Shown in pieces: positions 31,212 through 42,526 of a DNA stretch of 64,000 nt. The position numbers and the translations under genes are program-made. The stretch comes from Parietichytrium sp. I65-24A (taxonomy: Eukaryota > Sar > Bigyra > Thraustochytrida > Thraustochytriidae). How positions within the stretch are numbered: the first letter of the stretch is position 1; the number at the start of each line of letters is the position of its first letter. The stretch is taken from positions 1-64,000 of the forward strand of contig BLSF01000095.1 of assembly GCA_012862575.1 (NCBI GenBank), in the 5' to 3' direction. The notes beneath the pieces were generated by a model. That model did not search any database, was not told where the DNA came from, and saw only the letters and a list, made by a program, of their open reading frames with translations.

Positions 31212-31615
31212 ATTGTCTAATTCTCTGGCTCCGACCAAGCATCTGGCTGACCAGCGAAAAGTAGTTCTTCTAGAGTATAGCTCGCTTAAAGAACCGGATC
31301 AGGCTTGGAATTCTGATCGTTGCATCTTCATTTCAATCAGGAGAGCCTTTGTGGTCTAGTGTTGTATTTGCGTTTTGCGCACGCACAGGTAGAAGATTTA
31401 GAAATTCTAATAGTCAATAAAGCGCGGAATACTTTCGTGGAGATAGACTTTCTTGGAGATCGAAAAATATTAAATTGAAAAAACTATGAAAACGTATTTA
31501 GACGAGACGACATTGACGACTGGTTCTCAGCCTCGCAGCACATAATTATTCTCAAACACAGCGGGAAGGTTGCCGGAGCAGATGAAATTCGAAACGGTTC
31601 GACGCATGTGTTGCT
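31212..31615. other. Convergent 3' spacer
   Basis: 404 bp between the stop codons of the RhoGEF and metallophosphatase genes. It is A/T-rich with no coding signal. Confidence 0.5.
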
Positions 31616-33706
31616 TTAGATACTTGGGCGGCCGTATCCGACAACGCCCTCCTCCATGGCCTTTGCGCTGCGGAAGGAGCTGTCCTGGGTCTGGCTCTTG
31701 CGGCGACGTTGAACGACAACACCGGCCACAACTGCGAGGAGAACGACGGCACCGCCAGCCACACCTGCGATGAGAGGGATGTTGCTGGAAGCCGACGCGG
31801 CAGCGTCCTCGGTCTCGTACTTGATGACAAGAAGAGGGGCTCCGGCCTGATCAGCTTCGTAGGACTTGGCCGAACGTTTCCCGCTTCCGTTCTTGATGAT
31901 CATTGCCATCGAGTTTCCGCTTGCCCAGCCTTGAATGCCCACGAGCTCCTGTACGACATCGGTGATGCTCACACTGCGCTTGTAGCTGTTGGCATCGGCC
32001 CTCCAGGTCCACTTTTCGATGTTGTTCCAAGCTGCGACCGCTTTGGTCAACGTGCGGTTGCTTGGCATCGTGAAAGAGTCAAACTCCTCAGAGTTTGCGG
32101 ACTTGTCTCCGAAGATCTGCATGCCGGTAGCTTCGGTCGAGCCACTCTCCTGCACCTCAAAGACAAGGTAGGCGTCGGTGATCTTGGCGTTGGCCGGAAC
32201 AGCGACAGACTGAAAGCGGAGGCCAATCTGCTGAGTCATGCCGTTGGCGAGATCATCCACGAGCTCGATGTCAGTGCCATCAACGTACATGCGCTCTGGG
32301 CTGCTGGCCATCTCAGAGTCAGGAGCAGCAATAAATTCCTCGACATCATCAACTCCGGTGCGAACTCGGCTGGAGACAATTGCCTCGGTGCTCGACGGGT
32401 TGCCACACTCTGCAGGATTTGGGACGGTGTAGTGGCAAGCTCCGCTCGCTCCAGCGGCGCAGCAAGAGTTTCCGCACCAGCTGTAAGACGAGGAACCGGC
32501 AAGAGCCCACCCGCGCGCGTAGTCACGGAGGCAGCCATCAGTGGACGCGACCTCGTTGGTCTCGGCGCTGGAAGGCTTTTTGGAGGCGCAAGTTGCGGTG
32601 CTTGGTGGAGGGTACACAGTGAAGGAGTCGTAAATGTGGTTTGAGGTTGACGCAGTTCCGATGTGGAACTTGCAGTCGGCCTTGGTGTCCTGGAAGTCGC
32701 AGATGAGAACTCCGTTCTTCACGCTGCCAACATCAGAGGTGTAGATCTTCCTCAACCAGCGAGCGTTTGCGTTGCCACCATTTCCATTGGTTCCAGTGCC
32801 CCCCATTCCGCTGATGACGGAAAACGTTTGGCCGCAGTCGAGCTTGACCTCGTTTGCCTTGTCGTCGGGGCTGATCTCCAAGGAGTCAAAGTCCTTGATG
32901 AGCTTGCTGCGTCCGTAAACGTGGGAGTGTCCGGAGGTTACCATAGCGCCGTACTTGGCGCAGATGTTGTACGCCTCTTCGGTCTTGTAGGAACCGGTGT
33001 GCTTGTTGCCAGGATTGAGAACACCCTCTGGACGGTGCCAGGTGCAGACCTTCCACTTGGCGGTGGAGGCGGCCAGAGTTTCCTCGAGAAATTCATTGAC
33101 GTCGTCTTGGTCGCCTCCTGCCCAGAAGAGACTATCGCTCATTTGGTCCCATCCGCTGTTTAGTTTGTAAATATCAAGTCCAGTTAGCAACAGGGTGAAA
33201 CGTCAGATGCGCGGAGCACAAACAAAACTCAGAGGAAGAGAAACTTACATGGTGAGGAGAAGGACGTCGTCGGTTTCGCAGACCATCCAGTTGCCGTAGT
33301 CGTCCTCAAGGCTCTTGCCTGGGCGTCCGCGGCATTTGGAGAAGAAGTCAGGGCGGGACTGAAGGTAGCCATAGAAGCGCTCCTTGTAACCATTGTTGGA
33401 CTCCCACTTCTTGCCGCCAGTGAAGATGGTGGAGGCAAAGTCATCTTCGTGGTTGCCGGAAGTTCCGATGAAGACCTTGTCGGTGTTTCCATTCAGCCAG
33501 TTGGCCTTGATGAAGGAGTCCCAGGCTGCTGGGTCGGAATCGTAGTCGAAGTCTCCGTTTTGGAGGACAATATCGACGTTGTTGTCGCGGATCACCTTGT
33601 AGGTGTTGACAGCATCGCTTCCAACGTTGCTGTCGCCGAGAAACGCGATCTTGACCGCGTTGGTCTGGCTCAAAGCGAGCGCGAATGCTGCTGCTCCAAT
33701 CTTCAT
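31616..33706 (-). CDS. Membrane-anchored metallophosphatase, two exons
   Basis: Join of exon 1 (33706-33249, ATG at 33704-33706) and exon 2 (33155-31616) across a 93-bp GTAAGT...CAG intron; 665 residues, joint LLLT|IGWDQ. The N-terminus MKIGAAAFALALSQTNA is a signal peptide. Metallophosphoesterase motifs follow in order: FLGDSNVG, LQNGDFDY, GTSGNHEDD and, in exon 2, GHSHVYGRS. A Cys-rich stretch comes next. After it is a ~170-residue beta-rich domain (RFQSVAVPANAKITDAYLVFEV ... WTWRADANSYKRSVSITDVVQ) resembling the DNRLRE/CBM96-type carbohydrate-binding fold. A single transmembrane helix (IPLIAGVAGGAVVLLAVVAGVVV) and a short basic tail close the protein. This is a type I cell-surface or vacuolar phosphatase with its catalytic domain outside the cytosol. 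Substrate unknown. Confidence 0.88.
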
Positions 33707-36700
33707 TCTCTCGGTTCTAATTTGCTTTCGCAGTCGACCTCTTGAGTTGGGGGTTTGCGAATCAACGAGCTCGCAAGTTCCAATTCCAAGCACCTCGATG
33801 AAGTTGGCTTTCCTGCTCTCCTAGAGACGGGGCCCACTACTTTACTTAATCTCAACGCTTGTGCGACCACATGTTCTCAATGCACTCTGTGCACTCGATG
33901 CGTTTCCTGTTTCTCGACTCTCTCTAGCTACTAGACCTACCCTTGCAGGAGATGTTTTTTTCTTCCTTCTCTGCCTTTCTATCTATCTACACTTGGCACG
34001 TGTGTGCCACCCTGACATCAGCGGCTTTTGGGCCGGCGGATCTCGGCAAATGCCTACATTGCACGGCATAGCTTTGCAGTCCTTCGCGACTGACTTTATA
34101 TTTGCAGTGGCTTCGGGACGGAAGATGTGGAGCTCAGAGCTTTCATTGCGTTCAGATTAGTTCAGCTCAGTTCAGGGCTCGGGTCGAGAAAGATACTGAA
34201 GATGTGTGACCTGTGACTTGTGAGCTGCGAATTGCGATCGCATTGGTGTTGTTGGCGTTGGGACTTGATCGGCGCAGATGCATTTGCTTCAGGCACAAAA
34301 ATAAAAACAAAAACAAAAACAAACCTCTGCGCAGCGCGACAGGATGGACTGACAAACAGACGAGTTCATTTTTCCTCCTCCTCTTCTCTATCCTTTTTCG
34401 TCTTTTTAAAGATCATAGATATCCATCCATCCATCTATGTTCACGTGCATATCCCTCCATCGTGCCAGAAGAGGGCCCCAGCCACGTGTGTTTCCTTTGG
34501 GGGCACATGGCCTCTGTGGTCCGGATACTAATTCCCTCATCCACGAGGATGAGGCGCAACGTAGAAACCAAAGAAAGCTAAGAAAGAAAGTTCTAAGTTG
34601 AGAGGAAGGGGAAGACATGTGAAAGATGACAAACAAGCAGGTTTTAGCCAAAGTTTTAGAGAACGTGAGGGTCGCCGAGTCGAGACTGTAATAACTTCAC
34701 TCATCTATCTTTCACACTTCTCCACTTTCCATCGAAACAGATGTGAACATCTTCAAATCAGTTATCGAGCGACGTACCAACAAAACGAAGAAAGATGGAA
34801 TTGACGAAAACAAAAGCCAAGCTCATCACGCTCACGCTATCTCACGCTATCTCACTCTCTCACAGGTCAATCTTCCGCTTTCGAAGCTTTCAAACCTCGT
34901 TGCACTTTGCGTCATCATGACACTTGTACCCGTTCTAGCTTTCGACCAACGCCTATGCGATTCTTGACCCCGGATCTGTGATAAGCATGCCTCGCGCCCC
35001 TGAAACCTCGAAATCTAACCCGACTAAGAAGCATCATGCATTGATTACACCCCAAATGAGAGGTGTGTGCTCGCAGCGGAGGTGCAATAAATACAAGAAT
35101 ATGAGTTTCAGAGCCAGCACTCAAGAGCCCAGCGATTCTACGTCAAAAGAGAATGCATTCTTTCCATGAACAGTTAGTTCCTTGTGCATCGCGCAATAGA
35201 ATTCGAGAAACAAATTCATCATGAGATGAGATGAGATAAGCTTTGTTGTTCATTTTCATTACTTTGGTTATGCTTTTACTTTCTCCATTCATTCATTCTC
35301 TCTCTGTCAGGGAACCAAGTGCAACTGCAAAAGCGAATCAAAAGCGTTGGAGAAGATTTGGACCAGCGAAGAAAGTCCTAGCGCTCCATCATCCAAAGAT
35401 ACTGTGAGACTGTGAGACTGTGAGACAGTGAGACAGTGACAGCGCTCTAGTGGATACTCTGGATATCTGATACAGATATAGATATGTTAGTCACTCACGC
35501 AGAATACTTACTGTTAGTGCAAGTGAGGTTCGTCCCAATCATTAATGGCAAGCAGGCACACCGCCACGCCAAGGCTTTCTTTGTCTTTTTTCTTTCTTTC
35601 TTTCTTTCTTTCTTGTTTCAACATCAATCAAGATCTCACATGCCAAGAATGTCAAGTCCGTTCTTCGCTCATCGTTTATCATTTATCGTTCTTCGTTCGT
35701 CGCCGGAGCCGGAGCCGTGAAGGTAGGCTTTACGTTCCGGCTAATCGTGCAGGTAGGTCTCGCGGGTCAGGTCTTGGAGGGTGTTCAAGTTGCATGTTGA
35801 CGTCGAGACATGTGAGAGTTGAAACTTGGCTTATTCTAGCAGTTGGCGAAAGGAGCTGCTGTTGCGCTGACTCATGTTGGCGTTGACTCCATCGGGGGAA
35901 GAAGCTGAGCGACAGATGTAATCTCATTTCCACATATTCCACATGTAGGAGCTGATGAAATGATAAACTTGGAGGGGGGGAAGGCAAAGCGGCGGAACTT
36001 CTCTCGAGGCAGTTTGCTTCGACTGACTGACTGATACTGACTGACTGACTGTGAGCGCACATCCGAGTCAGTCCTTTTCGCACCCTTCCGCCATAGCTCA
36101 CCAAATTTTCGGCCAATGCATTATGCGAAGAGCGAAGAGGGAGGAGGGAGGAGGGAGAGGAAGGTAATCATCCCAGTAACTTTCATCCCAGTGAGGTTTG
36201 TCGGGGAGGGTTTTCTTGCCTAGTCTTCTCCGCACTAGCGCAATGAATGGAACGAGTCGTTATCGTGTTAATTTTTACATTCATTGATTGAGAAAGTAAG
36301 TTAGATTAGAAATAGAAAGGTGTTTCCTCTTCTTACGAACACGGAAGACTACGGAGGATTGCGAAAGGAGAGCAGGGGGGCTGGGCGGCATGGAAAAGTG
36401 CAAAACAGACCAAAGCAGAGCAGTGCTAGTGCTAGTGCTAGTGCACACGCCTCTGCTGCGCGACACTAGCGCGCGAAGAAGGGGGGGGAAGGCTTGAGGC
36501 ATGAGGTGTGAATGTGAGAGAGCCTTTCTTTCCCTTTCCATCCCATCCCTTTCCCCTCCTGCGCTAAGGCGTACCATACGGTGCGGTAAGCTGGATCCGC
36601 GCTTACGCAAGCGGAGCGGCAAGTCGCATCGCATCGAGAGCATCAGGGCTCCGGAGTCGATTCAAGTTTGCGCAAAGCCATGGAAACTCGAAGCGGAAAG

Positions 36701-38334
36701 GACAGCAGCGATTTGCAGCGATGCCGAGAGTCCGCTTCGCCGCAAGACGTGGCCCGATAGCGCTCCAGCGCGTCTAGGAAGATTCTGACTCTCTGAATGA
36801 GTAATATTGATTCATCTTCATTGTTCTGTCCACAAGATTCATGCGCCAAGATTCCCACGCCTCGGACCCTTCGCGACGGTGTAAGTGAGTGAATCTTCGT
36901 CCCGCCGTGCGGCTTGCTAAAACGTTGAACAGCTGTGCATAGCTGTGGATAGCTGTGCACCGCAGCAGCAGCAGCAGCTGTAAGTTAGCGAGAGAGCAAC
37001 CCAAGCCAAAGCCATCAGTCCCAATTCCTGGCTTACCTTCCCATGGTTGCGACTCCACGACGGCCACCACCTCTGGCATTGATCAAGCCCAAGCTGCGTA
37101 CAGTTGTGGTGCCCGCGAGTACAGCCCAGTGTTGAAACTGGCGAGGCGTCGCGCGGCCTGATTGGCTGGTCGGCGAATTTGGCAGAATGCAGCATTCAGC
37201 ATTCGCATCCCGAGTCTTCTGTCCTCCGTCCTCTGACCCTGGGACACTGGGCGGTTGACAAAGTTGACAAGTTCACAGCGACGTGGATGTGCGACCTGGA
37301 AGAACTAATTCCTTTCCCCATTCCCGTTTTCGCATTTCTCATTTCTCCGTTGTCAGTTCCCAGTCCAAGTCATTGCCACCGACGGCTCCACAATGGAGCG
37401 CACACCGCTCTTACGGGTCTCGCGACTGAAGCGCTACGCAGACATACCGACAGCACTTGGCGTCTCGCGTAGTGGGTGGGTTGGGCGCACTGTAACGGTG
37501 GTACTCAGTACCAGTACTGTCGGTGAGTTCATTGTACAATACATTCACTGTCAATCGGTGTGAGAATTGTTAAATCGTTTGGCAACCACTTGCACTTGGA
37601 AGACTTGGAAGCGAGATTTGATCTCTCGCGAGGAGCGGTCGGTCGGTGCGACAAAGAGTCACCGGTCTATGCTGGACATGCGGGAGGGAAGTTCATGACT
37701 GTTTTCAGAACGGCCCGATCTACAAGCAGTCGAGACTGCCCGAAGTACCGGTACCGGTTGTACCAGTATGTACATCGACTGCTTTGTTTTCTAAACCTAA
37801 GCCATGGGTTTGTCGCAGCCTCGCAAAGATCGCTTTGGTCTCTGGCACGTGTTCCCCCCTGCAAAGGCTCCTTGACTCAAGCTGTCAGTGCAACGAATGC
37901 CGTCATCACCGCGGCCTTCGAAGCCTTCCAGGGCAAGACGCAGCCTGACTCGGAGTGTATGCGCGTTCGCACCGTAACAGCCAGCCAGCCAGTCAACTTG
38001 AAGCGACCAAGGGCTGTCAAAGCGGAGCGTCCGAGTTGCTGCGGGTGGAGTGCTAGGTACCAGAAACCCGCCCGTGATGCGCACTCACAGACACTACACC
38101 GGGCACTCCCGCGGATCGCAGTGTGCTGCATCAGGGGCGCGCTGCTCTGAGGCTGGTCTGCAGCGCGTTCTCAAGTGCTCGCTTATGGGGGCCAATGGCT
38201 CTTGAGTCTCTCGAGAGAAGTGCTGGAGCTGCTCTAGTGGACTATTACGAGCTCCGAGGGGAGAAGCTCACGAAGAGCACGTTGCAAACGGCTTGCGTGA
38301 CTGCGGAGGAGCTTGCACGCCGCGCAAGTGGAGC
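33707..38334. other. 4.6-kb gene-poor region
   Basis: No gene is supported. Microsatellites include an AAAAAC run (34298-34322), a TTTC run (35587-35614) and GTGCTA repeats (36428-36447). GTACTCAGTACCAGTACTG lies at 37501-37519. Frames near 36.9-38.1 kb are short, Cys/Arg-rich and overlap on both strands, as expected of non-coding GC-richer DNA. A frame from ATG 38195 to 38413 begins with MALESLERSAGAALVDYY and looks mildly protein-like. It overlaps the next ORF in another phase and could be its broken or alternative N-terminus. Confidence 0.5.
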
Positions 38335-38724
38335 ATGCGTTATCCTGTTACGCGCGATGCGAGGTACTTTGTCGTGCGTGGACGGCTTTGGCGCTGCACG
38401 AACCCCAACTTGAAGGAGGCGACTCGCGAACGACTAGTAAAAGAGCTCATGAAGGCTCGCTCAGCAGTGAAAACGTCCTTGCGAAGCGACGACAAGGAAG
38501 CGCTTCAACACGCGCGGAAGGAAGTGGACAAATGCAAGGTGGAGCTAGGAGAGCGCGGGCCGGTATGGTGGGACGATGGCGCGCCAGACTACAATCGCTG
38601 CATGGCCAAGAATACGCCATATGCGGACTGGTTCGCGCAGTTAGAGTCCGAAGAGGAAAGTCTTGTCGCCCGCAAGCCGAAGGCCAGGAGAAAGCGGCCT
38701 CGCGAGGAGGGCTCCCAATCCTGA
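38335..38724 (+). CDS. Small bacterial-type conserved hypothetical protein
   Basis: 129 residues from ATG 38335 (the frame opens earlier on TTG). The protein starts MRYPVTRDARYFVVRGRLWR, then a basic/acidic helical pair (RERLVKELMKARSAVK, DKCKVELGERG) and the block GPVWWDDGAPDYNRCMAKNT, before a Lys/Arg-rich tail. The pattern YFVVRGRLWRC ... GERGPVWWDDGAPDYNR resembles, from memory, a small uncharacterised family common in soil proteobacteria. No function is known to me. The eukaryotic copy has gained a basic C-terminal tail (RKPKARRKRPR) that could act as a nuclear localisation signal. It sits alone in a gene-poor region, which fits horizontal acquisition, but no database comparison was possible. 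Confidence 0.7.
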   Translation: MRYPVTRDARYFVVRGRLWRCTNPNLKEATRERLVKELMKARSAVKTSLRSDDKEALQHARKEVDKCKVELGERGPVWWDDGAPDYNRCMAKNTPYADWFAQLESEEESLVARKPKARRKRPREEGSQS

Positions 38725-40245
38725 GCAGACCCAGTTTCAAAGCGATGACTTCGAGTCAAAAGTAAACGCCAAATGGGCCTCGGCCACCACATCTATTCAT
38801 TTATGCTCTGGGAATATCGGCAATTGCAATAGCTTGCACCTCCTTCATCCTCGTCCCAAACCTCACGCTGTTCTCTAAAAAGAAATTCATGACCAAAGCC
38901 CAACAACCTTCTTCCAAACGAGCACTTCTTCCATTTGCTAAAAAAGTGTTTCACCACGACCCAGAAATCTACTCGCGAAATTGGAAGAATGAAAACAAGA
39001 ATCTCGACTGCATTCCAACTGAGATTTCTTTACTTGTTAGTACCAGAAGTCACTAAGCAAGAGTGCTACGCACACTAACATAAAACTAAAGTAGTCTTAC
39101 TGCGTGTGCGCGGATATATTATTCTCATGAGTTGCGATGGATGTCATGGAACCTACATTGCGTCAGAGGCGAATTGGCTGCGTCATAGGAAGGAATAATA
39201 CATTTTGTGAATTTTGTGAAAGAAAATAAGAGGAAGAGGTCTCTCTCTCTCTCTCTGAGGACTGGAGAAGACGGACTGATCCAGCTGATCCAACTGAAGG
39301 TGTTTTGCTACCGACTTATCGCTCATTGCCTCACACAAAGTCTGTCAATGTCAGCCAATCTATGAATGAACGAACGAGTCAATCATAATTAAAATTTAAC
39401 AGATTCCGATTGGCCCATGCACTGTATGTGTACTGAGTAACACGTTCGCGTTGCACTTGGACCCCTCAGTCTCCACTCGAGAGGAAACAGGAACTGCGAA
39501 GAGCAGACAGCCGCGAAGAGAACCGCGAATGCCGCGAGAACCAGGAGGCGTGAAGGAATCGACGGTGACCCAAATCCAAGTTCAAAATTTCATTATGTAA
39601 ACGAATTCTAAATACATCATCTCTCTCGCAAAGCCGACAAACGAAGACCGTGAAAATCGTTTCAACTGAAAAAAGAAAAAAAAGCACCCAAGTTACCTCA
39701 CCTTATTTCTTCTTCTTTTCTTCCACCTCAACTCACCCAGTACACTACTTACTGTCAACGCTACCAAAGGCAACAGTGAGTACTAGCTAATGCTCTACCC
39801 ACGAGATACACTCTTGAAGCTAAGCATCGATTATCTACTGTTCAATTGACGAGGCGAGGCTCTTACTCGCCCTGTCAGGGCTATTGCTATTAGTAGAGTG
39901 ACTTGCATTAGGACTTTGTAAAGAGTGAGCCACACTGAGAGGCGCTGGCTACTAGTAATGTCTGACAGACATTAGATACAATAGATACAAAGTGATTTTG
40001 ATTGACGGACAGTGAGAACAACTTTGTAAGTTTCAATCACTGTCAATCAAACAATAATCAATCAATCAATGAACATCTTTTGAGTTGACTGAAACGAAGA
40101 AGAAAGGTCAACTTGGTCGGCATTGGACGCGGAGGGTGGAAGCAAAGCACGGAAGAAGCAAAGTAGAGCGGTGCGTAAAGGAGGACAGCAAGTTGTCGGT
40201 GTGTCGGTGTATCGGTGTGTCGGTGTGTCGGTGGCGGCAAAGGAG
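38725..40245. other. Intergenic region upstream of galactokinase
   Basis: A CT run (39239-39255), a GTACTGAGTA element (39430-39439), AATCAATCA repeats near 40046-40068 and a GTGTCGGT tandem repeat (about 40198-40236) immediately before the galactokinase start. No gene seen. Confidence 0.6.
40198..40236. repeat. GTGTCGGT tandem repeat
   Basis: About five GTGTCGGT-type units ending ten bases before the galactokinase ATG, so they probably lie in its 5' UTR. Confidence 0.9.
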
Positions 40246-41550
40246 ATGGAGCAAGTGGCCAAGGAGCTGTTTAATGCGACGTTCGAGGGCGGCGAGAGAC
40301 CCGGGGAAGATGTGGTGTCCAGCGAGAATGCTGTGTGCGTGATGGCGCCGGGGAGAGTCAACTTGATTGGGGAGCATACCGACTACAACGACGGGTTTGT
40401 GATGCCGCTCGCGCTGGAACAGGCCACCGTGGCGGTGGCGAGACTCCGCACGGACGGGTCGAGCGAGTGCAACATCGTCTCTGCGCTGTTCCCGGAGGAC
40501 AAGGTCAAGTTTACGCTCGACGATTCTTCCGACTCTCTCGTGCCGGACAAGGACAGCTCGTGGGCCAAATACGTCAAGGGCGTCGTCAAACAGTACTTTG
40601 ACGACATCGTCCAGGCGCAACCCGTGAAGGCGGAAGGTGAAGGCAAGAGCGCCGTGGGATTCGACATGGCTTTCGCCACCGACGTTCCTCTGGGCGGTGG
40701 GCTCAGCAGCTCGGCATCCCTCGAAGTGTGCACTGCGACTGCGTTGGAAGCGCTGTACGACATCACCTCAGTGTCGAAGGTGGACAGGGCGCTGAGGTGC
40801 GTGGAGGCGGAGCACACCTTTGCGCATGTCCCGTGCGGCATCATGGACCAATTCATTTCGTCATGCGGCGTCGAAGGCAAAGTGCTTCTCATCGACTGCC
40901 GCTCTCGCGAGCCAACCCCAGTGGACATGGCAGACCCAAGTATTCGCATTGTGGTCGCAAACTCTAATCACAAGCACGAGCTCACCGGCAGCGAGTATCC
41001 TGAGCGGGTCAGGCAGTGTAAGGAGGCCGTAGCCAAAGTCCAGGCTGAGTTTTGCGAGGATGGCAAGCGCCGCGAGGCCCTTCGCGACGTTACCATGGAG
41101 GAACTAGAGACTGTATTTAAGAAGGGAGGCGTTACAGAGATGGTATACAAACGCGCCCGTCATGGTATTTCCGAGGATGCAAGAACCCTCAAGGCCAAAG
41201 AAGCAGCCCTGGCGAAGGACTATGAAACCATCGGCAAGCTCATGATCGAGTCGCATAACTCTCTGCGGGACGACTACGAAGTGAGCATTCCAGAAATCGA
41301 CTTTTTGGTTGAGACTGCAGTGGCCCAGGAAGGTGTTTTTGGCTCTCGTATTACCGGCGGAGGCTTTGGCGGATGCACTGTCACTCTTGTCAAGTCTGAA
41401 AATGTGGACTCGCTCATCGCTGTTCTTGAGAAAACTTACAAAGCCAAGTTCAATTTGGACTGCACCTGTTTCGCAACCAAGCTTGGCGCTGGTGCCAAGG
41501 TGCTCTGGGATCGCACCAAAGGCCATAAGAAAGCCAAACTCGAGAGCTGA
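40246..41550 (+). CDS. GALK1: Galactokinase
   Basis: 434 residues, normal length for the family, starting at ATG 40246 (MEQVAKELF); upstream in-frame codons are repeat-derived. It is a GHMP kinase that phosphorylates galactose with ATP to galactose-1-phosphate, the first step of the Leloir pathway in the cytosol. The galactokinase signature GRVNLIGEHTDYNDGFVMP carries the catalytic Arg and sugar-binding Glu/His/Asp. The ATP loop is VPLGGGLSSSASLEV, HVPCGIMDQFIS contains the catalytic Asp, and RITGGGFGGCTV is the third GHMP motif. The next gene downstream is unrelated, and no other Leloir gene is in the window. Confidence 0.96.
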   Translation: MEQVAKELFNATFEGGERPGEDVVSSENAVCVMAPGRVNLIGEHTDYNDGFVMPLALEQATVAVARLRTDGSSECNIVSALFPEDKVKFTLDDSSDSLVPDKDSSWAKYVKGVVKQYFDDIVQAQPVKAEGEGKSAVGFDMAFATDVPLGGGLSSSASLEVCTATALEALYDITSVSKVDRALRCVEAEHTFAHVPCGIMDQFISSCGVEGKVLLIDCRSREPTPVDMADPSIRIVVANSNHKHELTGSEYPERVRQCKEAVAKVQAEFCEDGKRREALRDVTMEELETVFKKGGVTEMVYKRARHGISEDARTLKAKEAALAKDYETIGKLMIESHNSLRDDYEVSIPEIDFLVETAVAQEGVFGSRITGGGFGGCTVTLVKSENVDSLIAVLEKTYKAKFNLDCTCFATKLGAGAKVLWDRTKGHKKAKLES

Positions 41551-42526
41551 AGAGATAGATAGATCCATGGGTCGAGCCCACTTTACTACAATACACATTA
41601 TTTACTATTCTACTTTTGTTTGGGTCTCTAAAACATTCCCTTCTCTCTCTCTCGCTCTCTCTGCCACCTTGTTTTACTCTTTCCTGTGCTAAGCCGCCGT
41701 ACACTTTAGAATCCGCCAATTCTTGCACAAGTCTGTACAACAAAATTTGAAAAATCCTCTCTGCTGGTTGACGTATGGAAAATAAATATTATCAGAATTC
41801 AGCATCTCGTACAACCCCTGCTTTTACCTTTACCCAAATTCAACCAGTATCCACGAGCACAACTCGTGCCAGCGCGTCGCTCTCGCCTTCCTTCCTGTGC
41901 ATATGTCAGTGCACTATTTCAGTACCCACGTCTGCGCCTAGCGTACAGTGATCAATTCGCCGTGAGCGAAGAAATTTCGTTGCGCTTGTGGTACTCAGTA
42001 CTACACCAATGCAATAGTCTTCGCACTGCGCGTCGACTAGCCTGGACTTCGGAACGCTTCACGGCAGCAACGGTTGCCCACCAAGACAAATGCCGACATT
42101 GCCGACAGGTGCTGACACGCACAACACAACACAACAAAACACATCACCACACCCACCTGCTCGCATTGACGCAGTCTCTGTCAGTCACCCGCCCCGAGTC
42201 AAGGTGCCTTTCCTTAATTCATTCATTCCTTCATTCACTCTTACTTGCTTGCTTGCTTGCTTACTCCTGGAGAGGACAGTCGCCGTGGGGCTTCTCAGGC
42301 TGCTGGTTGAGCTGATAGGCGCCTCGAAACGCAGCCTGAGTGCACGGAAGCGCCCTTTCTAGTTTGGATGGCATTTGTTTCTGCGACTGCGACTGAGACT
42401 GGGGCTGTGAATGCGCAAGGTGGAAGGTCGGGGCTGGAGAGGAGCGGAACGAGCGCCGGGAACAGACTGGCAAACTGACTGACTGAAGGGGAGAGAGAGA
42501 GAGAGAGAGAGGCAGCGAGTTGGAGA
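41551..42526. other. Intergenic spacer
   Basis: A GTACTCAGTACTAC element lies at 41991-42004, a TTGC-type run near 42245-42262, and a GA dinucleotide run (about 42490-42511) just before the next start codon. No gene seen. Confidence 0.6.

Noticed and set aside
37104-38150. Frames of 100-200 codons on both strands in the gene-poor region
   Set aside because: Cys/Arg/Ser-rich composition, mutual overlap and no recognisable motif; expected by chance in GC-richer spacer.
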